DNA from: DATHTK01 sp035463295
GTDB lineage: Bacteria; Actinomycetota; Rubrobacteria; Rubrobacterales; Rubrobacteraceae
Length of the DNA: 64,000 nucleotides
Direction: 5' to 3'
NCBI GenBank assembly: GCA_035463295.1
Contig: DATHTK010000039.1
Location: 1 to 64,000, forward strand
Notes under the pieces: model-generated
The model's database searches: none
What the model saw: the letters and a program-made list of their open reading frames with translations, nothing else
Told to the model about the DNA's origin: nothing
Program-made: the position numbers and the translations under genes
Part shown: positions 52,917-61,078 of the stretch, piece by piece
Layout of the letters: every line of letters begins with the position of its first letter
Position numbering within the stretch: the stretch's first letter is position 1

Positions 52917-53462
52917 CTACTGCTTCTTCGCCGGGGCGAAGTGTTCCCCGTAGAGTTCCATCGCGTGTTGGATGGCTCCTACGGCTTCCTCCGGGCCCTC
53001 GAAGTCCCCAACGTCGACCTCCTTGCCCTCTAGCACCTTGTAGTCCTGGAAAAAGCGTCTGAGCTCCTGCAAGCGGTGCTCGGGCAGCTGCTCGTAGTGA
53101 TCGACGTTCTGGTACTCCGGGTCGTCGAGGTGGATGCAGATGATCTTCTCGTCGTTCTGCCCCTCGTCGACCATGTGCATCATCCCTATAGGGCGCGCTC
53201 GCAGGATGCTCAGAGCCTGGACCGGCTCTTGCATCACGACGAGCAGGTCGAGCGGGTCAGCGTCGTCACCGAGTGTGCGCGGGATAAAGCCATAGTTAGC
53301 CGGGTAGATCACGGACGAGTAGAGTACGCGGTCGACCAGCAGGAGCCCCGTCTCCTTGTCCAGCTCGTACTTGACCTTGGAGCCCTTGGGGATCTCGATC
53401 AGGGCGTTGACCTCCTCCGGGGCCCCCTCGCCCGTCGAAACGTCGTGCCAGGGATGGGCCAT
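52917..53462 (-). CDS. ppa: inorganic pyrophosphatase
   Basis: A 181-residue family I pyrophosphatase. The metal signature DxDPxD is Asp67-Asp69-Asp72, preceded by the IEIPKGSKVKYELDK active-site strand and YPANYGFIP. It removes pyrophosphate from biosynthetic reactions in the cytoplasm. The ATG follows AGGAGA. Upstream on the minus strand lies a TAGAAT -10-like box near 53550. Confidence 0.95.
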   Translation of the reverse strand: MAHPWHDVSTGEGAPEEVNALIEIPKGSKVKYELDKETGLLLVDRVLYSSVIYPANYGFIPRTLGDDADPLDLLVVMQEPVQALSILRARPIGMMHMVDEGQNDEKIICIHLDDPEYQNVDHYEQLPEHRLQELRRFFQDYKVLEGKEVDVGDFEGPEEAVGAIQHAMELYGEHFAPAKKQ

Positions 53463-53594
53463 CGTGAGTCTCCTCTCCTAGCCGGAGCGCCTCGGCTGCT
53501 CTCGCGGAGCGCTCTCGGATATCGAACATATGCCGTATGGCGGATTCTAGCGGTACGGGAACCCGTGACGCACCCCTGACAGCCGGCGAGGTCG

Positions 53595-54683
53595 TTACTC
53601 GCGGAAGTCTTGCAGGAGCCTTTCGTTGGTCTGGTAGTCCGGCACGAGGACCTGATCGCCGTTGGGCAGGGTGGTGGGGAAGCCCCGGAGCTGGACGGCG
53701 TCCATCCCGGTTCCTTCGCCGCGCGAGACCAGTACCCTGGCCAGCGAGATCGCCTTTACGGGTCCCACGTCGGTATCCACGTTGCTCATGAGCGTCCCGA
53801 CGATCGGCGGTAGCTTGGCCAAGGTGTTCCAGCTAAGGACCTGCTCGCGCAGGGCGCCGATCAGGCGCTGTTGGTGGCGTATCCGGTCCAGGTCGCCCCC
53901 CGCCGTGCCTCTGAAGCGCGCATAGAAAAGGGCCTGGCGGCCGTTCAGCGTCTGCGGGCCGTCCTGTATCCCGTACTTGGGCGGCACCTCGTCCTCCACG
54001 TCCACCTCGACCCCGCCCATGGCGTCTATGACCTCTTCGAAACCCCTGAAGTCCACGACAGCGTAGTGGTCTATGGGGATGCCGGTGAGGCCCTCCACCA
54101 CGTCCCGGGAGAGGGCGACGCCGCCGTAGGAGTAGGCCGTGTTGATCCTGTCATGAACGCCTGGCCACAGCTCGACCAGCAAGTCCCTCGGGATGGAGAG
54201 GATCTCGACCCTCCCCGTACCGGGCGTGACCTGGACCACGATCATGGTGTCGGAACGGGTCCCCATGTACTCGCCGCCGGCCCCCGGCCGGGTGTCGACA
54301 CCCAACACGAGGACGTTCAGAGGCGCCTGCGACCCTTCCGGCGCTTCACGGGCCGCATGGTTCTGCGGTTGCGCCGTAGTCTGATCGCCGGCTCCTGAAC
54401 TCCCCGGGACGGACGGTATGAACTCCTCGAGCGCCACGTTCCCTGCAGCCGGTTCGGAGGTCTTCACGAGGAGATCCGGCGACTCGGAAGGAGGCCCTCC
54501 GGCCGGCGTGACAGAGGGGGTCGCGGCGCTCGCGCGCACCGCTTCGAGGTCGGAGGTGAAAAGAACCTCCGCCCCGAGCGCGGCCCCGGTCAGGAGTCCC
54601 GCTCCTACCATCAGGGCCGCGAACAGGCCCCTGCGGCGCACCGACCGGGACGTTTGTCGAGTTTCTCGATGCGACTCTTTCAC
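53595..54683 (-). CDS. LytR-CpsA-Psr (LCP) family cell-wall glycopolymer ligase
   Basis: A 362-residue membrane-anchored protein: Arg-rich N-terminus, one transmembrane helix near 20-38, a Ser/Pro/Glu linker to about 110, then the LCP domain with LVLGVDTRPG, RSDTMIVVQV, SIPRDLLVEL, RINTAYSYGG and FYARFRGTAGGDLDRIRHQQ. The conserved Asp/Arg residues that hold the polyprenyl pyrophosphate are present. It transfers glycopolymers to peptidoglycan outside the membrane. Confidence 0.92.
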   Translation of the reverse strand: MKESHRETRQTSRSVRRRGLFAALMVGAGLLTGAALGAEVLFTSDLEAVRASAATPSVTPAGGPPSESPDLLVKTSEPAAGNVALEEFIPSVPGSSGAGDQTTAQPQNHAAREAPEGSQAPLNVLVLGVDTRPGAGGEYMGTRSDTMIVVQVTPGTGRVEILSIPRDLLVELWPGVHDRINTAYSYGGVALSRDVVEGLTGIPIDHYAVVDFRGFEEVIDAMGGVEVDVEDEVPPKYGIQDGPQTLNGRQALFYARFRGTAGGDLDRIRHQQRLIGALREQVLSWNTLAKLPPIVGTLMSNVDTDVGPVKAISLARVLVSRGEGTGMDAVQLRGFPTTLPNGDQVLVPDYQTNERLLQDFRE

Positions 54684-54990
54684 CTCGAAAGTATAGCCGT
54701 GACACCCGTAGAGCGGAAACCCCGCGTACTACAGGACCCCCCAGACCAGTGACCCGTTACGCGTTCGCGGGCCGTCAGCTCCGATCCTGGAGACCTGTGC
54801 GGGGTTCACAGGCGGCTCCCGAGCAGCGTCGAGTAGCTGGCTGGCGCGCCCCGGTCGAGCGAGTTCCTGCCCTGTGATACGGAATCTGATCTTGTACTGG
54901 CCCGTGACGGACGGGGTCGGCAACGACCCCACCTGCCTCTATGATGGATGGAGAGCGGCTATGGGACCGTGTAGGCGTAGAAGGAGCGAT
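54684..54990. other. divergent intergenic region, nothing clear
   Basis: No credible gene. A small CCTGTG/CACAGG hairpin lies near 54797-54815. Promoters for the LCP and adenine deaminase genes must lie here but no good hexamers were found. Confidence 0.4.
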
Positions 54991-56016
54991 ATGAGTTCAC
55001 CGGATGCTGCCATCGTCGACACTTTCCTGAAGAGGTTGCCGAAGGCCGAACTGCACATGCACTTGGAGGGCTCACTGGAGCCGGAGATGATGTTCGAGAT
55101 CGCGCAGCGCAACGGCGTCTCGCTGAAGTACGCTTCCGTGGAGGAGGTGAGAAGAGCCTACGACTTCACGGACCTGCAGTCCTTCCTCGACGTCTACTAC
55201 GAGGCCACCAGGGTGCTCCTCTACGAGAGGGACTTCTATGACCTGACCTGGGCGTACCTTGAGAGAGCCTCCTCGCAGGGCGTACGCCACGCAGAGATCT
55301 TCTTCGACCCCCAGGCTCACACCGACCGCGGTGTGGCCTTCGAGACGGCGATCACGGGCATACGCAGGGCGTTGCTCGACGGCGAACGGAGGCTCGGCAC
55401 CTCCTCGCACCTGATACTGTGCTTCCTCAGGCACCTGAGCGAGGAGGCGGCCATTGAGACCCTGCGCCAGGCGCTACCCTACAGTGAGTGGATCGTCGGC
55501 GTTGGCCTCGACTCCTCGGAGGTCGGCCATCCGCCCGATGACTTCAGGGCGGTGTTCGAGGAGGCCGGAAAGCACGGGTTTCGCAAGGTGGCCCACGCCG
55601 GGGAGGAGGGGCCCCCGGAGTACATCTGGCAGGCCCTCGACGATCTGGGAGCGGTTCGGATCGATCACGGCGTCCGGTGTATGGAGGACGAGAAGCTGGT
55701 GAAGAGGTTGCGGGAGGATCGAGTCCCGCTGACCGTTTGCCCGCTCTCTAACGTCAAGCTGCGCGTATTCAGCTCGATAGAAGCGCATCCGGTGAAGCGA
55801 ATGCTGGACAGGGACCTGTGCGTGACGGTGAACTCCGACGATCCCGCCTACTTCGGCGGCTACGTGGCCGATAACTTCCGCGCGGTACGAGACGGACTCG
55901 GATTTACGCGGGATGACTTCCGGAGGGTGGCGGAGAACTCCTTCCAGGCTTCGTTCCTCGACGACGGGACAAAGAAGCGGCTGCTTGCGGAGCTGGATTC
56001 CTACCTTGCCCCGTAG
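54991..56016 (+). CDS. adenine deaminase, Aah1/ADAL type
   Basis: A 341-residue member of the adenosine-deaminase superfamily. Zinc ligands are His22 and His24 (HMHLEGS), His202 (HAGEEGPP) and Asp283 (NSDDPAYF). The HLEGSLEPE start, FFDPQAHTDRG, FLRHLSEEAA and VGLDSSEVGHPP match bacterial adenine deaminases of this branch rather than true adenosine deaminases. AAGGAG lies 4 bases before the ATG. It salvages adenine to hypoxanthine in the cytoplasm. Confidence 0.88.
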   Translation: MSSPDAAIVDTFLKRLPKAELHMHLEGSLEPEMMFEIAQRNGVSLKYASVEEVRRAYDFTDLQSFLDVYYEATRVLLYERDFYDLTWAYLERASSQGVRHAEIFFDPQAHTDRGVAFETAITGIRRALLDGERRLGTSSHLILCFLRHLSEEAAIETLRQALPYSEWIVGVGLDSSEVGHPPDDFRAVFEEAGKHGFRKVAHAGEEGPPEYIWQALDDLGAVRIDHGVRCMEDEKLVKRLREDRVPLTVCPLSNVKLRVFSSIEAHPVKRMLDRDLCVTVNSDDPAYFGGYVADNFRAVRDGLGFTRDDFRRVAENSFQASFLDDGTKKRLLAELDSYLAP

Positions 56017-56049
56017 CTGACGTGCTGCAACCGGCGGAAGTGAGCCTTA

Positions 56050-56112
56050 CCAGGACCATCTCGGCCGTCAAACGACCGAGATGTCCGGATGCTCCGGTGA
56101 TGATGGTCCTGG
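56050..56112. terminator. branched hairpin between convergent genes
   Basis: An 11-bp outer stem (56050-56060 with 56102-56112) encloses two smaller hairpins (TCGG/CCGA with CG/CG at 61-79, and CCGGA-TGC-TCCGG at 85-97). An alternative 8-bp CATCTCGG/CCGAGATG hairpin competes with the outer stem. It is between convergent genes, so a terminator is the simplest role. Confidence 0.55.
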
Positions 56113-56150
56113 AGTCTGCCTTTCTTGACGTTCTGTACCCCGTAGTCCGC

Positions 56151-56780
56151 CTAACTAGTGAGCTTCCAGGCGCTCTGGAAGCTTAACCCTAGCGGCTGCT
56201 GGAGCGTCATCCCGAAGAACCCGAGCCTCTCCAGCTCTCTCGCCCGACGCAGAGGCCCGGCGTCTATCGCTACGAGCCCGCCGTCGCGCACGAGTTGCGC
56301 CACCGTTTCCTTGGCCTCGCCGTCGTCTCCGGCGATGAACACGTCGAGCGGCTGCCCCGCGACCCGCCCTTCGACGAGCGTGCCCGCAAACGTGGTGTTG
56401 AAAGCCTTCACTACGCGCGCCCCCCCAGAGGCCGCCTTCTGAATCTCCTCGGCCGCCGAGCTGTCGGGCGGGGTTACGAGGCCGTCGAAGGTCTGCCAGT
56501 CCACGGGGTTGGTGATGTCTACCACGACCTTGCCGGTGAGCCCCTCACCGTACTGCTGCACCAGCGGCGCCGCGGCATCGTAGGGGACCGCTAGCACGAC
56601 CACGTCGCCTACGATGGGGTCGCCGACCGCGCCGGCGCCGACGGAACCACCGAGCTCCCGGACGAGCTCCTCGCTCTTGCCGGCCTCGCCGTCGAGCAAC
56701 GTGACCTCGTGTCCGCCGGCCAGAAGCCGGGTGGCGATGCCCCGCCCCATGTTGCCCGTGCCAATTATCGTAACCTGCAT
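56151..56780 (-). CDS. NADPH-dependent F420 reductase-like dinucleotide-binding protein
   Basis: A 209-residue single-Rossmann-domain protein. It starts MQVTIIGTGNMGRGIA with the binding loop GTGNMG, and has DITNPVDW, VVKAFNT and DVFIAGDD, as in F420H2:NADP oxidoreductase-like proteins. AAGGAGG precedes the ATG at 56780; the frame is open to 56816. Divergent from a TetR regulator, which probably controls it. Whether it uses F420 is not shown. Confidence 0.85.
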   Translation of the reverse strand: MQVTIIGTGNMGRGIATRLLAGGHEVTLLDGEAGKSEELVRELGGSVGAGAVGDPIVGDVVVLAVPYDAAAPLVQQYGEGLTGKVVVDITNPVDWQTFDGLVTPPDSSAAEEIQKAASGGARVVKAFNTTFAGTLVEGRVAGQPLDVFIAGDDGEAKETVAQLVRDGGLVAIDAGPLRRARELERLGFFGMTLQQPLGLSFQSAWKLTS

Positions 56781-56831
56781 CTCGAGCCTCCTTCGCATCG
56801 GATGTCTGTTTTCCAACTGCTATTGCCAAAA

Positions 56832-56843
56832 CGACAGTTGTCG
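56832..56843. promoter_or_regulatory. candidate TetR operator
   Basis: CGACA-GT-TGTCG, a perfect 12-bp palindrome between the divergent F420-reductase-like and TetR genes, flanked by A/T-rich sequence with TAAGATAAT just downstream. Confidence 0.5.
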
Positions 56844-56923
56844 CTTAAGATAATGCTACACGGACAGGTCGGGTTCAACCGTCAGAAGCGGCGCCGTGTC
56901 GGCTAAACAACAAAGGGGCGAAG

Positions 56924-57547
56924 ATGTTGGTCAAGGAGTCCGTTGGGAAGGTTGGGAAGCGGGTTGATCCCCGCGTCAAGCGCACCCGGGCGCTCATAGT
57001 GGGGGCGTTCAACGAGCTGGTAGCGGAGAAGGGCCACGCCGGGCTCACCGTGCAGGAGATCGCCGAGCGTGCGACGGTTAACAGGGCCACGTTCTACGCA
57101 CACTTCGCCGATCAGTACGAGCTCTTCGATTGCGCCATCAGCGAGGCCTTCCGGGAGGAGCTGCGGCAGAGGTTGCCAGCGTCGCGTGGTCTGAGCCGAG
57201 AGAACCTACGGGCGCTGGTACTCGCGGCCTGCGATTACCTCGCGGGTCTCAACAAGGCCTGCTCGCGGACGGACCGGCAGTTCAGGCCCCTCATCGAGGC
57301 GCGGGTGCAGGGCGAGCTGTACGAGCTTCTTCTAGGCTGGATCGAGGCGTCGGTACGGAGGGTAGACGGCCGGTCGATCAGCCCCGATGTTACGGCGTCG
57401 GTGGTGAGCTGGGCGATCTTCGGGGCTGCACTGGACTGGAGCCGTAATGGGGCGGCTCCCTCGTCGGAGGAGGTCGCGGATCAAGTCCTCTCGGTGGTAG
57501 TCGGGGGTCTGGACGGTTCGGTGTCGCTACCGGCTCGTATCTCCTGA
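56924..57547 (+). CDS. TetR/AcrR-family transcriptional regulator
   Basis: A 207-residue regulator. The N-terminal HTH includes LTVQEIAERATVNRATFYAHF (about 45-65), preceded by the helix TRALIVGAFNELVAEKG; the remainder is a ligand-binding helical domain with a TetR_C-type layout. The ATG at 56924 follows AAGGGGCG. Divergent from the F420-reductase-like gene and likely its repressor. Confidence 0.9.
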   Translation: MLVKESVGKVGKRVDPRVKRTRALIVGAFNELVAEKGHAGLTVQEIAERATVNRATFYAHFADQYELFDCAISEAFREELRQRLPASRGLSRENLRALVLAACDYLAGLNKACSRTDRQFRPLIEARVQGELYELLLGWIEASVRRVDGRSISPDVTASVVSWAIFGAALDWSRNGAAPSSEEVADQVLSVVVGGLDGSVSLPARIS

Positions 57548-57700
57548 GCCGCTCTGCGGTCCTCGACCTTCGCGGCGGGTGCCTCTTGCCAGGATAGCGT
57601 CGGGATAAGCTCCCGCTAATGGAGCCCATCGAAACCCGGTACTTACAGAGGGCAGGGATACGGATCGGTTTCATGAGCTCCCCGAGACATATCTGTTTGC

Positions 57701-58528
57701 TCAGGTGACACGGCGGCTGGTCAGCGGCGGGAACTCTGGTGCCCGCCTCTCGGCAAAGGCGGCGAGTCCGATCTCATAGTCTTCGGAGGCGAGAGTCGCG
57801 CGGATGGCGGCCGTCTCGTAGCGCAGACCCTGCTCGATTGTCGTCTCCGACGCGATATCCACCGCCGCCTTGGCGTAGGCGAGCGCGAACGGGCTGTTGG
57901 CGGAGATCTCCTCCGCCAGTGTCCGGGCCTCGTCCATGAGCGCGTCCGGCGGCACCACCTTGCTCACGAGACCCATATCGAACGCGGTCTCCGCGTCGAT
58001 CCTCCTGCACGTCAGGATCATCTCCTTCGCCCTTGTCGGCCCGATGAGGCGCGGCAGGCGCTGCGTGCCGCCCGCTCCCGGGACTATCCCGATGCCCACC
58101 TCGGGTAGCGAGAACGTAGCGCCCTCGACGGCGATGCGGAAATCGCAGGCCAGGGTTATCTCGAACCCTCCGCCAAAGGCCAGACCGTTGAGGGCGGCTA
58201 TCGTTGGGACCTGGAACCGGGCGAGTCGTTCGGCGAAGGCGTTGAGGGCCCGGTTGTGCGCCCATCTCTCATCTGCGTCCATCCCGGCGCGCTCCTTGAG
58301 GTCCACCCCCGAACAGAAGGCCTTCTCTCCCGCCCCGGTCAGGATCAGTACTCTCGCGTCCCCGGACTCCTCCACCCTGTCGAGCGCCTCTGCGAGCTCT
58401 TCGACGATCTGGCTTCCGAGAGCGTTGTAGCGGTCGGGACGGTCTAGTTTCACCGTCGCCACGTTACCCTCTGTGGTCAGTTCGACCTGCTCGAAGCCTC
58501 TTCCGCCCACGCTGCACACTCCTGTCAC
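57701..58528 (-). CDS. enoyl-CoA hydratase
   Basis: A 275-residue crotonase. Both catalytic glutamates are present, in GGGFEITLACD and LPEVGIGIVPGAGG, so hydratase activity is expected, unlike the crotonase-fold protein at 24538. CSGVDLKERAG supplies the oxyanion region. The first 10 residues may be extra; a start nearer FEQVELTTEG is possible. Divergent from the 3-hydroxyacyl-CoA dehydrogenase, the next step of the pathway. Confidence 0.9.
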   Translation of the reverse strand: MTGVCSVGGRGFEQVELTTEGNVATVKLDRPDRYNALGSQIVEELAEALDRVEESGDARVLILTGAGEKAFCSGVDLKERAGMDADERWAHNRALNAFAERLARFQVPTIAALNGLAFGGGFEITLACDFRIAVEGATFSLPEVGIGIVPGAGGTQRLPRLIGPTRAKEMILTCRRIDAETAFDMGLVSKVVPPDALMDEARTLAEEISANSPFALAYAKAAVDIASETTIEQGLRYETAAIRATLASEDYEIGLAAFAERRAPEFPPLTSRRVT

Positions 58529-58547
58529 GTTCCCCTGGCGGTCGTTA

Positions 58548-58576
58548 TTATCTATACTTTTAACCGTCCGTACAAT
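58548..58576 (+). promoter_or_regulatory. candidate promoter with an ACCG-type operator in the spacer
   Basis: TTATCT (58548-58553), 17-base spacer and a good TACAAT -10 (58571-58576). ACCGTCCGTA (58563-58572) overlaps the spacer end and resembles the ACCGTTCGGT sites at 60840-60872, with mismatches in the second half. Confidence 0.4.
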
Positions 58577-58620
58577 CAGTCGCCCGAACGGGTCGAGGAA
58601 GAGATTGTCAGGAGGGCACG

Positions 58621-59766
58621 ATGGTAGACATCGCTGTTGTGGGGGCGGGCACGATGGGTGCTGGCATCGCGGAGAGCGCGGCCCTTGCCGGCATGTCGGT
58701 GGCCATGCTGGACGTTCGCGAGGAAGCTCTGGAGCGCGGCAGGCAGACGATCGAGCGGGATCTGGAACGTCGGGTAAAGAAGGGGCGCCTCTCTGAGGAT
58801 GAGCGTAGGGAAGTCCTCGGTCGCGTCTCGACGACGACGTCCGTCGAGGATTGCTCCGAAACGCCGCTGGTCATAGAGGCTGCGGTCGAGGACATAGAGG
58901 TGAAAAAGAAGGTCTTCGCGGACTTCGAGAGCGTGGTCGGAGACGAAGCGGTGCTCGCCACGAACACCTCTTCGCTCTCGGTCGCCGGTATCGCGGCGGC
59001 GACAAATCGCCCCCAACGCGTGGTGGGTATGCACTTCTTCAACCCGGTGCCCGCGATGCGTCTGGTCGAGGTCGTCGCGGGGCCGTCCACGGACCCTTCG
59101 GCTCTGCGCCGGGCGGAGGAGGTCTCCGAGGGTCTGGGTAAGACACCGGTCCGGGTCTCCGATACGCCCGGGTTCATCGTGAACCGCGTGGCCCGGCCCT
59201 TCTACCTGGAGGCTTTGAGGATCGTGGAAGCCGGGGGCGAGCCGGCGGCGCTGGACGCGGCGATCCGGGAGGCGGGATTCAGGATGGGACCTATGGAACT
59301 CGCTGACCTCATCGGTCACGACATCAATCTGTCGGTCTCCGAGTCGCTTTTCGAGCGGTACTACTATCAGCCGCGCTTCCGTCCTTCTCACCTCCAGCGG
59401 TCGATGGTCGAGGCTGGGATGCTGGGGAGAAAGAGCGGCCGGGGGTTCTATGACTACTCCGGCGAACAAGGTGCAGTGGAGAATGCGGGGGTGAAATCCT
59501 CCGAAGACGTGGCCCTACGTACGATCTCCTGCATCGTGAACGAGGCCTTCCTGACTCTCTCGGAGGGCGTGGCTACCGCCGAAGATATAGACAAGGCCAT
59601 GAAGCTAGGGGCGAATTATCCCAAGGGACCGTTCGAGTGGGCCGACGAGATCGGGGTCGACCGCGTCCTGGAGACCCTCGACTCCCTGAGGACGGCCTAC
59701 GGTGACGCCTACCTCGCCTCACCCCTCCTGAGAGAGCGGGCATCGGACCGGTCGAGCTCGGACTAG
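58621..59766 (+). CDS. 3-hydroxyacyl-CoA dehydrogenase
   Basis: A 381-residue dehydrogenase of the PaaH/Hbd group. NAD loop GAGTMG at 8-13, catalytic His138 in GMHFFNPVP, DTPGFIVNRV at the domain junction, then two C-terminal helical domains (the second from about residue 300, SCIVNEAF). The two-domain tail is longer than in simple Hbd. AGGAGGG precedes the ATG. With the divergent hydratase and downstream thioesterase it suggests a phenylacetate- or short-chain acyl-CoA route. Confidence 0.91.
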   Translation: MVDIAVVGAGTMGAGIAESAALAGMSVAMLDVREEALERGRQTIERDLERRVKKGRLSEDERREVLGRVSTTTSVEDCSETPLVIEAAVEDIEVKKKVFADFESVVGDEAVLATNTSSLSVAGIAAATNRPQRVVGMHFFNPVPAMRLVEVVAGPSTDPSALRRAEEVSEGLGKTPVRVSDTPGFIVNRVARPFYLEALRIVEAGGEPAALDAAIREAGFRMGPMELADLIGHDINLSVSESLFERYYYQPRFRPSHLQRSMVEAGMLGRKSGRGFYDYSGEQGAVENAGVKSSEDVALRTISCIVNEAFLTLSEGVATAEDIDKAMKLGANYPKGPFEWADEIGVDRVLETLDSLRTAYGDAYLASPLLRERASDRSSSD

Positions 59767-59793
59767 CGCGGACGCGGGCAGAAAGGCGTCGGT

Positions 59794-60282
59794 ATGACGG
59801 AGAGGGAACGAGAAGTCATGATGCGGTTCCTGGCGGAGCCGACCGACATCAACTTCGGCGGCAAGGTGCACGGCGGGGCCGTGATGAAGTGGATCGACCA
59901 GGCCGGGTACGCCTGCGCCGTGGGGTGGAGCGGGCAGTATTGCGTGACGGTGTACGTCGGTGGCATCCGGTTCTACAGACCCGTGCTCATCGGCAATGTA
60001 GTGGAGGTGCATGCCAGGCTTGTCTACACCGGTCGTACGAGCATGCACGTCGTGGTGGACGTGGGCGCGAGCGATCCCAAGGATCGACACCACACCAAGA
60101 CGACGCACTGCGTCATCGTCTTCGTCGCGGTAGACGAACAGGGCAACCCCGTCGCAGTCGCGCGGTGGCACCCGGAGACAGAGGAAGACGTCGCCCTCGA
60201 GCGGTACGCCATAAGACTCATGGAGTTGCGCAAGGGCATCGAGGAGACGGAGGCGAACCTGCCCGGTGCCGTCTCTCACTGA
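59794..60282 (+). CDS. acyl-CoA thioesterase (hotdog fold, YciA/BACH type)
   Basis: A 162-residue hotdog protein. FLAEPTDINFGGKVHGGAVM holds the Asn/Gly active-site helix start, then WIDQAGYACAV and the strand VGGIRFYRPVLIGNVVEV. It hydrolyses acyl-CoA to free acid and CoA. It starts 27 bases after the dehydrogenase on the same strand, so probably in its operon. Ends 18 bases from the convergent PaaI-like gene. Confidence 0.88.
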   Translation: MTEREREVMMRFLAEPTDINFGGKVHGGAVMKWIDQAGYACAVGWSGQYCVTVYVGGIRFYRPVLIGNVVEVHARLVYTGRTSMHVVVDVGASDPKDRHHTKTTHCVIVFVAVDEQGNPVAVARWHPETEEDVALERYAIRLMELRKGIEETEANLPGAVSH

Positions 60283-60300
60283 ACCTCATCCCTCGCTCTC

Positions 60301-60720
60301 TCACGTTGGCAGCGGGACGTTCTGGAGCCTCACCTGGCCGCGGGCGACCTCCTTGCCGTCCTCGCTGCGGGTGATGATCACCTGCCAGAGCTGCTGGCCT
60401 TTGCCCTGGATGACCGGCTCCGCTACTACCTCGACCCGGCCCACCTTCATCGGCCGCAGGAAGTCGGTGCTGTTGCTCACCCCCACTGCGAACTGTCCCC
60501 TCTCTTCCACCGCGGCCGAGGCACCGATGCTAGCCGCGCTCTCGACCGCCGTTGCGTAGACGCCGCCGTGCACCACGCCCCACGGCGTGTGGTGGCGCTC
60601 GTCAAGGTCGATAACTCCTAGTACCCGGCCCCCGCCGACCTCCTCCACCCGCAGGCCGGCGACCCGCAAGAACTCGCTGCCTCCGGGGCCGATCCCAACC
60701 CCAGAACCCTTTTCGGTCAT
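60301..60720 (-). CDS. PaaI-family thioesterase
   Basis: A 139-residue hotdog protein of the 4HBT/PaaI group. The active-site region is HHTPWGVVHGGVYATAVES, and SNSTDFLRPMKVG the second strand. PaaI-type enzymes rescue CoA from stalled aromatic acyl-CoAs. Its start faces the operator-rich region before the aromatic-acid transporter, so both may share a regulator. Confidence 0.87.
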   Translation of the reverse strand: MTEKGSGVGIGPGGSEFLRVAGLRVEEVGGGRVLGVIDLDERHHTPWGVVHGGVYATAVESAASIGASAAVEERGQFAVGVSNSTDFLRPMKVGRVEVVAEPVIQGKGQQLWQVIITRSEDGKEVARGQVRLQNVPLPT

Positions 60721-60839
60721 GGATTACTCCTTCAGGCGGTGGTCCGAGAGCATAGGAAACGCGCGGAGACCGCCAGGGCCACGCGTTCACCGAGGCGCAC
60801 ATTAACGTATGTGGGTATCTATGACACAAGATCTAACTG

Positions 60840-60878
60840 ACCATTCGGTTGACATGGTTTTGACCGTTCGGTTAAACT
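60840..60878. promoter_or_regulatory. promoter with two TetR-type ACCG-NN-CGGT operators
   Basis: ACCATTCGGT (60840-60849) and the perfect palindrome ACCGTTCGGT (60863-60872) are 23 bases apart. A promoter TTGACA (60849-60854), 18-base spacer, TAAACT (60873-60878) runs through them. Such ACCG/CGGT sites are typical of TetR/PaaR-like repressors. The aromatic-acid transporter is downstream; the rest of 60721-61078 shows no gene. Confidence 0.6.
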
Positions 60879-61078
60879 GGCGGCACGTGAGTGGGATCAC
60901 GGTTTTTCGATCATGTGGTAGGGGTGCCACGAAGGGAGTTCGGGAGAAATGGGGGCGGGTGAAACGTCGACCGGTGCGAGGCTCGCGTCGCCGTTCCCGC
61001 TTTTCGTATTGAAAGCTGGCGTAGAGACCGGGCGCAGGAGTGATAGAGCAGAATGCTCTGGAAAGGAGAGCGGTCTAG

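Noticed and set aside
54729..54932. Minus-strand 67-residue frame before the adenine deaminase
   Set aside because: Composition is chance-like, it contains no recognisable domain and its end resembles commonly mis-called frames.
60809..61012. Plus-strand 67-residue basic frame in the operator region
   Set aside because: It runs through the promoter and operators and has no ribosome site.
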